Source of the DNA: Fidelibacterota bacterium
Lineage (GTDB): Bacteria; Fidelibacterota; UBA8477; JABMPR01
Direction of reading: 5' to 3'
DNA: 64,000 nucleotides
Assembly: GCA_021734255.1 (NCBI GenBank)
Contig: JAIPJM010000002.1
Location: forward strand, 124,001 to 188,000
Of this stretch, positions 29,302 to 37,321 are shown in pieces. The position numbers and the translations under genes were made by a program. Below the pieces are notes generated by a model. That model did no database searches, was not told the DNA's origin, and was given only the letters and a program-made list of their open reading frames with translations. Each line of letters starts with the position of its first letter. Within the stretch, counting starts at the first letter, position 1.

Positions 29302-29573
29302 AGCGTTTGATCCTGTCCATGTGTGGTTTCACGAATATTTCCGAGGGTGATTTTGAGGAGCGGAATAAATATTTTACCGTTATCACGTGCTTAAAATAGC
29401 ACATAAATGTGCCAGTCAAAGTGTGGAATTCCAGCAGTCGATAATTTGTAAATATTTTTATTTTTTCGGTCTCATATTTTCCTTTTCAAAATGATTTGAC
29501 AGCCCTATTGTGCCGATTATATTGCAAATCTCTATGCCCGGTGTTTGCTACAAGTGGCCAGGGGAATTTTGAA
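29302..29573. other. Intergenic region: pyrD leader and tRNA promoter
   Basis: No gene is seen. The interval should carry the minus-strand promoter of the nucleotide run and, on the plus strand, the TTGACA/TATATT promoter for the tRNA-Ala region. Confidence 0.4.
29496..29523 (+). promoter_or_regulatory. Probable sigma-70-type promoter for the tRNA-Ala region
   Basis: TTGACA (29496-29501) and TATATT (29518-29523) are separated by 16 bases. The next transcribed feature is the broken tRNA copy A at 29574 and then intact tRNA-Ala at 29725, so a transcript from here would cross both. This suggests that copy A took the original promoter-proximal place. Confidence 0.55.
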
Positions 29574-29679
29574 ATGTATCAGGGGCCTTAGCTCCCGTCT
29601 TCGCCTGCGAAACTCAGGCTACGACGGACAGGCAGTTGGGAGAGCGTCCCGACAGGTATGTCGGGAAGGTCATCGGTTC
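29574..29679 (+). pseudogene. Broken tRNA-Ala copy A carrying inserted palindromes
   Basis: 29574-29593 is identical to the 5' end and upstream flank of tRNA-Ala (29718-29737). A 39-base imperfect palindrome follows (29594-29632, starting CCCGTCTTCGCC). Then come the D-arm remainder CAGTTGGGAGAGCG and, in place of the 17-base anticodon arm, the 20-base palindrome TCCCGACAGGTATGTCGGGA (29647-29666). The variable and T-stem sequence AGGTCATCGGTTC resumes, and the rest of the tRNA is lost. It cannot act as a normal tRNA. Confidence 0.8.
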
Positions 29680-29724
29680 TTTTATATTTTGTTTCTATCA
29701 TGAGACCCAACGTTTCATGTATCA

Positions 29725-29797
29725 GGGGCCTTAGCTCAGTTGGGAGAGCGCTTGACTGGCAGTCAAGAGGTCATCGGTTCGATCCCGTTAGGCTCCA
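29725..29797 (+). tRNA. tRNA-Ala (anticodon GGC)
   Basis: This is a 73-base cloverleaf. The acceptor stem pairs GGGGCCT with AGGCTCC and includes the G3-U70 wobble that marks alanine identity. The anticodon arm CTTGACTGGCAGTCAAG carries GGC, and the T arm contains GGTTCGATCCC. The discriminator is A, and CCA is not encoded (CAA follows). A strong terminator lies directly downstream. Confidence 0.96.
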
Positions 29798-29805
29798 CAA
29801 TCATT

Positions 29806-29838
29806 AAAGCTTCAGTCTTATCCTGAAGCTTTTTTTTA
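29806..29838 (+). terminator. Rho-independent terminator after tRNA-Ala
   Basis: AAAGCTTCAG pairs with CTGAAGCTTT around a short loop and is followed by a run of T (to 29838). Confidence 0.9.
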
Positions 29839-29867
29839 TATGATTTTTGAAACAGTCAGATTGCTTT

Positions 29868-29961
29868 GGAGCCAACTCACCAGGATTAGGGAGAGCAGCC
29901 CCGACAAGCCTGTCGGGGAGGTCATCGGTTTCCCGACACTTGTGTCGGGATTAGGCTCCAC
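29868..29961 (+). pseudogene. Broken tRNA-Ala copy B with palindromes replacing two arms
   Basis: The segment opens with GGAGCC and closes with GGCTCC, which can pair as an acceptor stem. GGGAGAGC (29889-29896) matches the tRNA D arm. The anticodon arm is replaced by CCCCGACAAGCCTGTCGGGG (29899-29918). AGGTCATCGGTT is kept. The T-loop bases are replaced by TCCCGACACTTGTGTCGGGA (29931-29950), and TTAGGCTCCAC completes the 3' end. The cloverleaf outline survives although the arms are foreign. Confidence 0.75.
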
Positions 29962-30121
29962 GAGGCTTCGTTCGAAGAATGAGAACGTAGTCGAGTCCCG
30001 GCGTAGTGCACAGCACATAGCCGGGCGAATATATTTAGCAAACCATTCCCCACTCGAACTACGCCCGCGCTCCGCCCAGGAGTCAAGGCTATTTACTAAT
30101 AACAAAATGAGACTGGTGGAA
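29962..30121. other. Repeat-like spacer between tRNA copy B and the GIY-YIG remnant
   Basis: No gene is seen. GC-rich patches resembling short inverted repeats occur (for example GCCGGG and CCCGGC near 29998-30025, and GCGTAGT/ACTACGC). Their content resembles repeat debris more than coding sequence. Confidence 0.35.
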
Positions 30122-30336
30122 ATGGTTTATGTATACATACTAAAAAGTATTAAGAATCCCGATAGATATTACACAGGCTATCAGGAAACCCCAGAAAACG
30201 GCTCTTGGCTCATAACGCCGGTAAATCTACCTACACGAAAAGGTACAAGCCTTGGCATTTAGAAACCATTATTGGATTCAGAGATATTCAGAAAGCGAAG
30301 GCTTATTCAACACTTCATCAACTCATCAGTTTCTAG
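30122..30336 (+). pseudogene. Frameshifted GIY-YIG nuclease (UPF0213/YhbQ-like) remnant
   Basis: The first frame reads MVYVYILKSIKNPDRYYTGY, a GIY-YIG opening. After a shift near 30185 the next frame continues with LLAHNAGKSTYTKRYKPWHL and ETIIGFRDIQKAKAY, which are the following family motifs, then stops early at 30334-30336. The C-terminal catalytic Glu region (EKYLKSG-like) is missing. This is therefore a decayed single-domain nuclease. Such small genes often lie near tRNA genes in related genomes, as far as I recall. Confidence 0.8.
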
Positions 30337-30350
30337 GACAATTTATATAC

Positions 30351-30983
30351 TCAGAACAATCTCTTCAAGAATCCGCGGCGCTTTACGCTGAGAATTTTGA
30401 CAGGCTGCTTCAGCATCTGGCCATCGGCTGCCTGTTGTTGGATCTTTTTGACCACATGCATGCCCTTGACCACATGACCAAAGGCTGCAAAGCCATAACC
30501 ATCTGGATTTCGCTTACCCATATAATCCAACTCATGTTGAGCCCCGATACAGATAAAGAACTCCGAACTGGCGGTACCGATCTCAGCCCTGGCCATGGAA
30601 AGCGTACCATTCTCATGCAGGATGCCGGTAACCGCCGTTGATTCATGGGCGATCGGTTGCAATTGCAAGGGGTTGTCATCCGTACCATAACCACCCTGGA
30701 TGACCTCAATTTTTATATCATTCTCCGCTTGGTTATCCTGACGCACGACACGGTAAAAGCTGGTACCCTGGAATCGATCCTCATCCACGTAGCGTAAAAA
30801 GTTGCGGGCCGTCACTGGTGCATTCTCCAGATCGATCTTAAAAACGATCTTGCCCAACTCAGTCTCCATAATGACCCTCGGTTTCAAGTTTTTCTCGGTC
30901 AAGCCTAAGCTTGAACAACTATTCAGCAACACAAGCAGTAGCAATAGGGAGATTAGAGCAACGGGTCCTCTATGACTTTTCAT
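30351..30983 (-). CDS. Cyclophilin-type peptidyl-prolyl isomerase lipoprotein
   Basis: This 210-residue protein starts with a lipoprotein signal, MKSHRGPVALISLLLLLVLLNSC, with the lipid Cys at residue 23. A cyclophilin domain follows with GKIVFKIDLENAPVTARNFLRYV, FYRVV, IQGG, LSMAR, and SSEFFICIG. VVKGMHVVKKI lies near the end. It probably assists protein folding in the periplasm. Its 3' end lies close to the GIY-YIG remnant on the other strand. Confidence 0.92.
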   Translation of the reverse strand: MKSHRGPVALISLLLLLVLLNSCSSLGLTEKNLKPRVIMETELGKIVFKIDLENAPVTARNFLRYVDEDRFQGTSFYRVVRQDNQAENDIKIEVIQGGYGTDDNPLQLQPIAHESTAVTGILHENGTLSMARAEIGTASSEFFICIGAQHELDYMGKRNPDGYGFAAFGHVVKGMHVVKKIQQQAADGQMLKQPVKILSVKRRGFLKRLF

Positions 30984-31125
30984 AAAATTGAGCCTTTTGA
31001 GTTAATCGTGAATGCAGCATTTTCCTGTAATAGTATAAAGTAGGTATGAGATTCCCTCAGGGCAAATATTTCATCTATTTTTCCAATTCTATAGCATTCT
31101 CAATTTTGAGAATTACCTTCATAGG

Positions 31126-32442
31126 ATGTTCACTTATTGGCGCAAGTTTGTTGATACAGTACGAGAGTTCCATTTGGGCTGGCTCCTACTGGCCGGACTC
31201 AGCATCATTCTGTTCACCCTGGGTGTTTGGGAAGTCCTGGAACGCCAACTCTTCAAATCTCGCATCGATGCACCACAGAGCTCAGAATTGATATTCAGAG
31301 GCGTGCTGGTCTTTGTGCTTCTGGGTGCCTGGACCGTGTGGATCGTCTTTCATTTTCGAAATCAACTCCAGAATCAGCTCAGCACCGCTGCCAACCGCTA
31401 CCGGAATATTGTCGAGAATTCTGCAGATGCCATTATCACTATTGGTATCGACAATCATATCCAGAGTTGGAACAAGGGTGCCGAAAGATTATTTGGCTGG
31501 AAGGCCATTGAGATCATTGGGGAACCCATTGGTATCATGATCCCTGAGAAGCTCCTCCAGGCGGGAGAATTACTCTGTCTGGCATATGGCGTGACCACGA
31601 CCCAGGAAGTAAAGAATTACCAGACTGAAAGGATGAACAAGGACGGACGGCGTATACCTGTGAACCTGACCGAAAGTGCCCTGCTCACCAATGGTGAGAT
31701 CACCGGTCGATCTCAGATCATTCGAGACATCTCAGAGATGCAGACCATCGAACATCAGATGCGTCAATCCGATCGATTGGCCACTGTTGGCCAATTGGCA
31801 GCGGGAGTCGCACATGAGATCGGAAATCCGCTGACATCGATCCATTCCCTGGTACAGCTGCTGGAAAGACGCATGGAGAACCCGGATCATATCAAGAAGT
31901 TGGCCCGGATTCAATCCAATATCGAACGGATAACCAAGATCGTTCACGAGCTGGTGGATTTCACCCGACCACAGGCAACAGATACACAGGCGATTCACAT
32001 CAATGAAGTGATCCAATCTGCTGTAGGACTTATGAGCTATGACAATAGAAGTCAAAAGATTAGCATTAAACTGGATCTTCAGGAGAATTTGCCCAGGATA
32101 AAGGCATCGCCCGATAAGGTCCATCAGGTGATCGTGAACCTCCTGGTAAATGCTTTTGATGCGCTGAAAGAAACAGGTGATACAATATTCATTGCGACAG
32201 GAGAGGATAAGAAATCGGTAACGATTACCGTTAGAGATAATGGTGCCGGGATGGACCCTGATGTAATGGATAAGATCTTCGAGCCATTTTTCACCACCAA
32301 AGATGTTGGAAAAGGTACGGGTCTGGGGCTTTCTGTGAGCCATGGAATTATTAATAGCATGAACGGCAAGCTGAGTGTATACAGCGATGTCGGCAAAGGG
32401 GCAGTCTTTCTAATTGAAATACCTAAGGAATACATTATATGA
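31126..32442 (+). CDS. PAS-domain sensor histidine kinase (NtrB-like)
   Basis: The 438-residue protein has two N-terminal membrane segments (about residues 18-38 and 60-80), a PAS domain starting [17 protein letters not shown], a dimerisation/phosphoacceptor helix with [15 protein letters not shown], and an ATPase domain with N box [14 protein letters not shown] boxes [11 protein letters not shown] and [14 protein letters not shown] follow. The next gene, a sigma-54 response regulator, starts inside its stop codon (ATGA). The pair forms a phosphorelay; the signal is unknown. Confidence 0.93.
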   Translation: MFTYWRKFVDTVREFHLGWLLLAGLSIILFTLGVWEVLERQLFKSRIDAPQSSELIFRGVLVFVLLGAWTVWIVFHFRNQLQNQLSTAANRYRNIVENSADAIITIGIDNHIQSWNKGAERLFGWKAIEIIGEPIGIMIPEKLLQAGELLCLAYGVTTTQEVKNYQTERMNKDGRRIPVNLTESALLTNGEITGRSQIIRDISEMQTIEHQMRQSDRLATVGQLAAGVAHEIGNPLTSIHSLVQLLERRMENPDHIKKLARIQSNIERITKIVHELVDFTRPQATDTQAIHINEVIQSAVGLMSYDNRSQKISIKLDLQENLPRIKASPDKVHQVIVNLLVNAFDALKETGDTIFIATGEDKKSVTITVRDNGAGMDPDVMDKIFEPFFTTKDVGKGTGLGLSVSHGIINSMNGKLSVYSDVGKGAVFLIEIPKEYII

Positions 32443-33794
32443 GTACATCCATTTTAATCGTCGATGATGAACAGGAGATTCGTGATTCCCTTTCGGAGGT
32501 CCTCACGGACGAGGGCTTTCTCACCTATACAGCTGAGAATGGTCTCGTTGCGCTGGAGATGATGGAAGAGCAGCATTTTGACATCGTCATTTCAGATATC
32601 AAGATGCCCGAATTAGATGGAGTAGCGCTGCTGCAGAGGATCAAGGAGCAGGCTCCTGATACCTTTGTCATCCTGATCACCTCCTGTGGTTCGACAGAGA
32701 CTGCCATTGATGCCATGCGGCATGGTGCCATCGATTATGTACTGAAGCCCCTGGATTTTGACGAGTTGATCTTACGCATCAATAACATTGTCCTCCATAA
32801 AGATCTGCTCCGTGAGGTGAGGTTCCTGAGAGAAGAAGTGTCTGCCCAGTACAACTATGAGCACATCATCGGTGAAAGTGTTGCCATGAAAAAAATGTAC
32901 AGGCTCATCGACAAAGTGGCACCTTCTACTTCCACGGTACTGGTGGCAGGACGCAGCGGTACAGGAAAAGAACTGGTCGCCAGAGCCATCCACGCTCGAT
33001 CAGAACGATCACACCGACCCTTCGTTGCCATCAACTGTGGTGCCATTCCAGAAACATTGTTTGAATCAGAACTCTTTGGCTATAAAAAAGGCGCATTTAC
33101 CGGTGCATCCAAGGACAAGGATGGCGTTTTCAAGGCTGCAGCAGGCGGTACCTTGTTCCTGGATGAAGTTGGAGAGATCCCACTCCAGGTACAGGTGAAA
33201 TTACTCCGTGTCATCGAGACCCGAGAGGTAAAGCCACTGGGGAGTAATACCGTCGTACCTGCCAATGTCAGGCTCATCGCTGCGACAAACAGGGATCTGG
33301 CAAAGGAAGTGGAAAATGGCACGTTCAGGGAAGACCTTTATTATCGACTGAATATCATCGAGATCTATCTGCCAGCACTTTCAGAGCGGAAAGACGATAT
33401 CCCCCTGCTCGTGAATCACTTTATCAATAAGTATAACAATGAATTAAAGCGACGCGTTATGGGTGTGGATAACGAAGCAATGAAATATCTGGTCAACTAT
33501 AATTGGAAGGGTGAAGTACGGGAGTTGGAGAATTTTGTTGAGCGTGCAGTACTCCTGAGCGATGGAGATCTCATCTCACCCGAAGATCTACCCAAGCGGG
33601 CACTAAGCAATTCAGGCCCAGAGTATCCTGAGAACTTGAAGGAAGCAAGTCGAAGCTTTGAGAAGTCTCATATTCTGAATATTCTGGATCAATGTGAAAA
33701 TGACAAAGCTGCAGCGGCAGAGGTTTTGGGAATTGGTCTGAGTAGCCTCTACCGCAAGATTGATGACCTGGGCATCGAATCAGATGGCGAGTGA
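32439..33794 (+). CDS. Sigma-54-dependent response regulator (NtrC-like)
   Basis: The 451-residue protein has a receiver domain (ILIVDDEQE, phosphoacceptor Asp in [12 protein letters not shown]), an AAA+ domain with GRSGTGKE, and the sigma-54 contact loop GAFTGA (in [14 protein letters not shown]). [12 protein letters not shown] follows, and a Fis-type helix-turn-helix ends the protein ([18 protein letters not shown]). It would activate sigma-54 promoters when phosphorylated by the kinase encoded directly upstream. The targets cannot be told from the window. Confidence 0.95.
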   Translation: MSTSILIVDDEQEIRDSLSEVLTDEGFLTYTAENGLVALEMMEEQHFDIVISDIKMPELDGVALLQRIKEQAPDTFVILITSCGSTETAIDAMRHGAIDYVLKPLDFDELILRINNIVLHKDLLREVRFLREEVSAQYNYEHIIGESVAMKKMYRLIDKVAPSTSTVLVAGRSGTGKELVARAIHARSERSHRPFVAINCGAIPETLFESELFGYKKGAFTGASKDKDGVFKAAAGGTLFLDEVGEIPLQVQVKLLRVIETREVKPLGSNTVVPANVRLIAATNRDLAKEVENGTFREDLYYRLNIIEIYLPALSERKDDIPLLVNHFINKYNNELKRRVMGVDNEAMKYLVNYNWKGEVRELENFVERAVLLSDGDLISPEDLPKRALSNSGPEYPENLKEASRSFEKSHILNILDQCENDKAAAAEVLGIGLSSLYRKIDDLGIESDGE

Positions 33795-33881
33795 TTTTGT
33801 AACATCCTCCCCTTTCCCGCCTCAAAGCGTGTAGAATGAAAAACGAATGTATTTATAATAAATAAGGTGTATGGAGCTAAA

Positions 33882-34826
33882 ATGTCTGAACAAAATCATA
33901 AAAAAGTCATCATCATCGGGTCTGGTCCTGCTGGACTTACTGCTGCAATATATTCTGCCCGGGCGAACCTTTCTCCCATCATATTCGAAGGAGATCAACC
34001 CGGCGGGCAGCTCACTATCACGAATGATGTGGAGAATTATCCCGGGTTTGAAGATGGTATCGCTGGTCCGGAGCTCATGGACGTGATGCGCAAGCAGGCC
34101 GTCAGGTTTGGAGCAGAATCCAAATTCGAGTACGTGACAAAAGTAGATTTCTCGAGTACACCACACAAAGTATGGGTTGGTGATAAGCAATATACAGCAG
34201 ATACTGTGATTATTGCTACAGGAGCATCCGCGCGTTACCTGGGAATACCATCCGAGGAGAAGCTTAAGGGTTTTGGCGTCTCGGCATGTGCAACCTGTGA
34301 TGGATTTTTCTACAAGGAAAAGGAAGTATTTGTCGTTGGGGGTGGTGATTCAGCCCTGGAAGAGTCAGGATATCTCACAAAATTCGCCTCAAAAGTCTAC
34401 CTGATCCATCGTAGAGACGAATTCAGGGGATCGAAGATCATGCGCCAGCGAGTCTTTGATAATCCTAAGATCGAAATACTCTGGAATACAGAGATTGAAG
34501 AGATCCTGGGTGAGCCCGATCAAGGTGGAGTCACCGGGGCAATTCTAAAAGATACGGTCTCAGGCGAGACGCGTGAGCAGAAGATCGATGGAATTTTCAT
34601 GGCGATCGGTCATACACCAAACACAGCCATCTTCACTGACTATCTCCCTACCGATGATAATGGCTATCTGATCACAAAACCTGATTCTACTGCTACTGAT
34701 ATTGACGGTGTTTTTGCAGCGGGAGATGTGAGGGATCACGTCTATCGACAAGCCGTTACGGCTGCTGGAAATGGTTGTATGGCAGCTATTGAAGCTGAGA
34801 GATACATTACGGAGAACATTGAATAG
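33882..34826 (+). CDS. trxB: Thioredoxin reductase
   Basis: The start MSEQNHKKVIIIGSGPAGLT at 33882 is preferred over an in-frame ATG 15 bases upstream, because GGAG (33870-33873) is well spaced only for 33882. The roughly 314-residue flavoprotein has FAD motifs GSGPAGL and GDVRD, the NADPH motif VVGGGDSALEE, and the redox pair CATC in SACATCDGFF. It reduces thioredoxin in the cytoplasm. Confidence 0.96.
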   Translation: MSEQNHKKVIIIGSGPAGLTAAIYSARANLSPIIFEGDQPGGQLTITNDVENYPGFEDGIAGPELMDVMRKQAVRFGAESKFEYVTKVDFSSTPHKVWVGDKQYTADTVIIATGASARYLGIPSEEKLKGFGVSACATCDGFFYKEKEVFVVGGGDSALEESGYLTKFASKVYLIHRRDEFRGSKIMRQRVFDNPKIEILWNTEIEEILGEPDQGGVTGAILKDTVSGETREQKIDGIFMAIGHTPNTAIFTDYLPTDDNGYLITKPDSTATDIDGVFAAGDVRDHVYRQAVTAAGNGCMAAIEAERYITENIE

Positions 34827-34857
34827 CTTACAGATATGGAAATTCAATTCTACACCA

Positions 34858-34888
34858 GAAAGCGGGTCCCAGACTCGCTTTCTTTTTA
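34858..34888 (+). terminator. Terminator after trxB
   Basis: AGAAAGCG pairs with CGCTTTCT across an 11-base loop and is followed by TTTTT. It separates convergent trxB and the propeller protein gene and may end both messages. Confidence 0.8.
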
Positions 34889-37282
34889 TCTCACAACAGC
34901 GATCTTCTGACTGGCTGTCGTACCATCCTCATTAAAAATGTACAGTAAATAGACACCACTACCCACCAGATCACCAGCGTGGTCTCGGCCATCCCATTGA
35001 GCTTCATACCCGAGGATGTTGTCATCCTCTGATCTAAGGTCCTTTACCAGTTGGCCGGAAATGGTGAGCACTTTGATCGAAGAGTTATCCATCAACCCTT
35101 GAACAATGACATGTTCATGAACGCCGGGTTTGAAGGGTTGGGGATATATGTGAAGTGCTGAATAATCCGGTTTGGGGTTAGCAAAGGGGGTTTTGAGAAC
35201 TGATATCCCTTTCGAGGTGGAGACAAAACTTTCACCAGATTCACCATGGAAGGCGATAGCGTAGACCGTATTGTCTGAGAGGTCTGAATTGCTGGTATTG
35301 TAGCCAAAGCCATCGTTGATCCAACGGCCATTTGCCTGATAAACATGGACACCGGCATTGGTGGACAAAAACCAGCGATTGCCGCGTTGATCGATCTCGA
35401 TCCCCGTCACATTGAAATCGGTCAGTTGCCAGTAAGTGTCCGTCATGTATAGATTTGCCCAATTACGCAACTCATTGTTATTCAGCCAGTTCGGAGGAAG
35501 GGGCATACTTTGGACCCCAGCAGTTGTCAGGATCCATAGTGTATTCTGCTGATCCACTTCCAACTGGAGGACCTCATTACTCGTTAGGGGGTCCCCTGAC
35601 AGATATGAGACCTGCTTTTGACCCCCATCGAACAGGCCAGCCCTACTTATGAAATGAATGCCTCCGTTTGCCTGTAATTCTGCTCGGATCTGGGATCCCA
35701 CCCAGATAAGGTCATTATTGTCGATGGCAATTGATTTAACGGATCGACTGCTTAATGCAGCAGGATCATAGAGGAGATGATACACAGAATCTTCGGGTGT
35801 CAGTATGGTTAAGCTGCTTCCTCCGTCGGCGATCAATTTATTTGTCAGGAAAACGTTATTCTCACTATCCACAGCCATTTGACCAGGTAAGACGTAGGTA
35901 TCACTATTAAAGGTCGGTTCCATAACATTGTCGCTAGCTGTATAGAAAGTCGACTCCCCCATCAGTTTACCATCAACCTTCAATACGCCTCTCCCCTGTA
36001 AGGCTATGAATACATTGTCCTCATGATCTCGGACCATATCCTCAACAACTGCAGCGCCTTTGTAGGCCAGCGTATCGATGATCATCGTGTTCCAATCATA
36101 CCGTGATTCATTAAAACTTCCACTCACATTCCCAGGGATGACGGTTCTCCATCCCAGATCCGTGAGCAGATTTAACCCATTCCTGGCACTGGCGATGAGA
36201 TCTCCATCCTGGTTGACGATCATCTTGTTGAACAGGTGATCCCGGGGGCGGTTCGCACTATATGAAGTGTAGTTTCCATCGTTCAGATGGGACAGAAAAT
36301 TAGCATCACTTCCAGCCCATAAATGATCTCCAGCTCGTGCAAGGTTGCTTACACCAGCAATCGACTGAATTGTGGTAATGGAGTTATCTGAAGTGTTGAA
36401 TTCCTGCACACTCCCAGCGACAGAAAAAATGATAGTTGATGCATCCTCCGCAGCGGTTGCAATATCGGTGATATCATCAGAAGCGATAAATATTGTTCTC
36501 AGGTCAGAATAATTGTAGGTATAAAGATATTCATCAGCAGCAACAAGCAGCGAATCCTTAAATTTGCTCATTCGATTGATCTGGCTTCTCGATGTCGGAA
36601 GGGGTGAATAATGCCAGTTCTGTGGATCCTTGAGATTGGTCCCCCCAATTGTGCTCCACAGTATAAATCGCTGTGATCTGAAGACCAATTTACCATCAAT
36701 ATGGACCAGGTCATTTGCCTCTGTCAGTCCTGCAGAGGCTACTGTTGGAAAATGACTGAACTGGTCTAAATACTCTACCATGGAGTTGGATTTTCTATAC
36801 AGGACCAGCCCGCCTTCAATGCCATCTGTATAAGTAGCATAAATGGAGTCACCTACCTGGGTGAAACTGGTGATCTGATCAAGATCCACAAAATCAACTG
36901 GAACCCTTGAGCCATCATTTAAATCAAACACTTCAACTACAGGGCCTGGACTCCTTGAGCCAACCCAGAGCAAAGAGTCAGAATCCAGAAAGAGAACATT
37001 TACATCCAGGTTTTCAGTTTCCTGGGAATAGATCCCTTGCTTAAAGGTCTCACTGTCTGGATCAAAACTAATGACCCCGCCATCTGTGGCTAAAAATATC
37101 TGATCACCTGTTGGATGTATTGAGCGTATCTCCGTCATTGTGGGAATATTTGTCCAGGTACCGACTTGTGCCAAAGCAGGCGTGGTACTCAGGAATATTA
37201 GGAGGCAAAAGCAGGCAAACATGTGTTTGTACGTTTGTGCTGTTCTGAATAAATACTCGCTTGGTTTAAAAATTGAAATCAT
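34886..37282 (-). CDS. Secreted beta-propeller protein with FlgD-like/sorting C-terminus (PorZ-like)
   Basis: The 798-residue product has an N-terminal signal ending near TTPALAQ; an internal ATG (MFACFCLLIFL) could also be the start. It carries many propeller-type repeats (DQIFLATDGGVISFDP, LLWVGSRS, NDLIWVGSQ, RGNRWFLSTNAGV, GESFVSTSKGISVL). The C-terminus IYPQPFKPG...GQLVKDLRSEDD...WDGRDHAGDLVGSGVYLLYIF is a FlgD/type IX-like sorting module. The layout resembles PorZ of type IX secretion, but no other such genes are adjacent, so a PorZ role is only possible. Confidence 0.75.
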   Translation of the reverse strand: MISIFKPSEYLFRTAQTYKHMFACFCLLIFLSTTPALAQVGTWTNIPTMTEIRSIHPTGDQIFLATDGGVISFDPDSETFKQGIYSQETENLDVNVLFLDSDSLLWVGSRSPGPVVEVFDLNDGSRVPVDFVDLDQITSFTQVGDSIYATYTDGIEGGLVLYRKSNSMVEYLDQFSHFPTVASAGLTEANDLVHIDGKLVFRSQRFILWSTIGGTNLKDPQNWHYSPLPTSRSQINRMSKFKDSLLVAADEYLYTYNYSDLRTIFIASDDITDIATAAEDASTIIFSVAGSVQEFNTSDNSITTIQSIAGVSNLARAGDHLWAGSDANFLSHLNDGNYTSYSANRPRDHLFNKMIVNQDGDLIASARNGLNLLTDLGWRTVIPGNVSGSFNESRYDWNTMIIDTLAYKGAAVVEDMVRDHEDNVFIALQGRGVLKVDGKLMGESTFYTASDNVMEPTFNSDTYVLPGQMAVDSENNVFLTNKLIADGGSSLTILTPEDSVYHLLYDPAALSSRSVKSIAIDNNDLIWVGSQIRAELQANGGIHFISRAGLFDGGQKQVSYLSGDPLTSNEVLQLEVDQQNTLWILTTAGVQSMPLPPNWLNNNELRNWANLYMTDTYWQLTDFNVTGIEIDQRGNRWFLSTNAGVHVYQANGRWINDGFGYNTSNSDLSDNTVYAIAFHGESGESFVSTSKGISVLKTPFANPKPDYSALHIYPQPFKPGVHEHVIVQGLMDNSSIKVLTISGQLVKDLRSEDDNILGYEAQWDGRDHAGDLVGSGVYLLYIFNEDGTTASQKIAVVR

Positions 37283-37321
37283 GCTGCTTTATACCCATCC
37301 TTGCAGGAGACGTTCCCCGTT

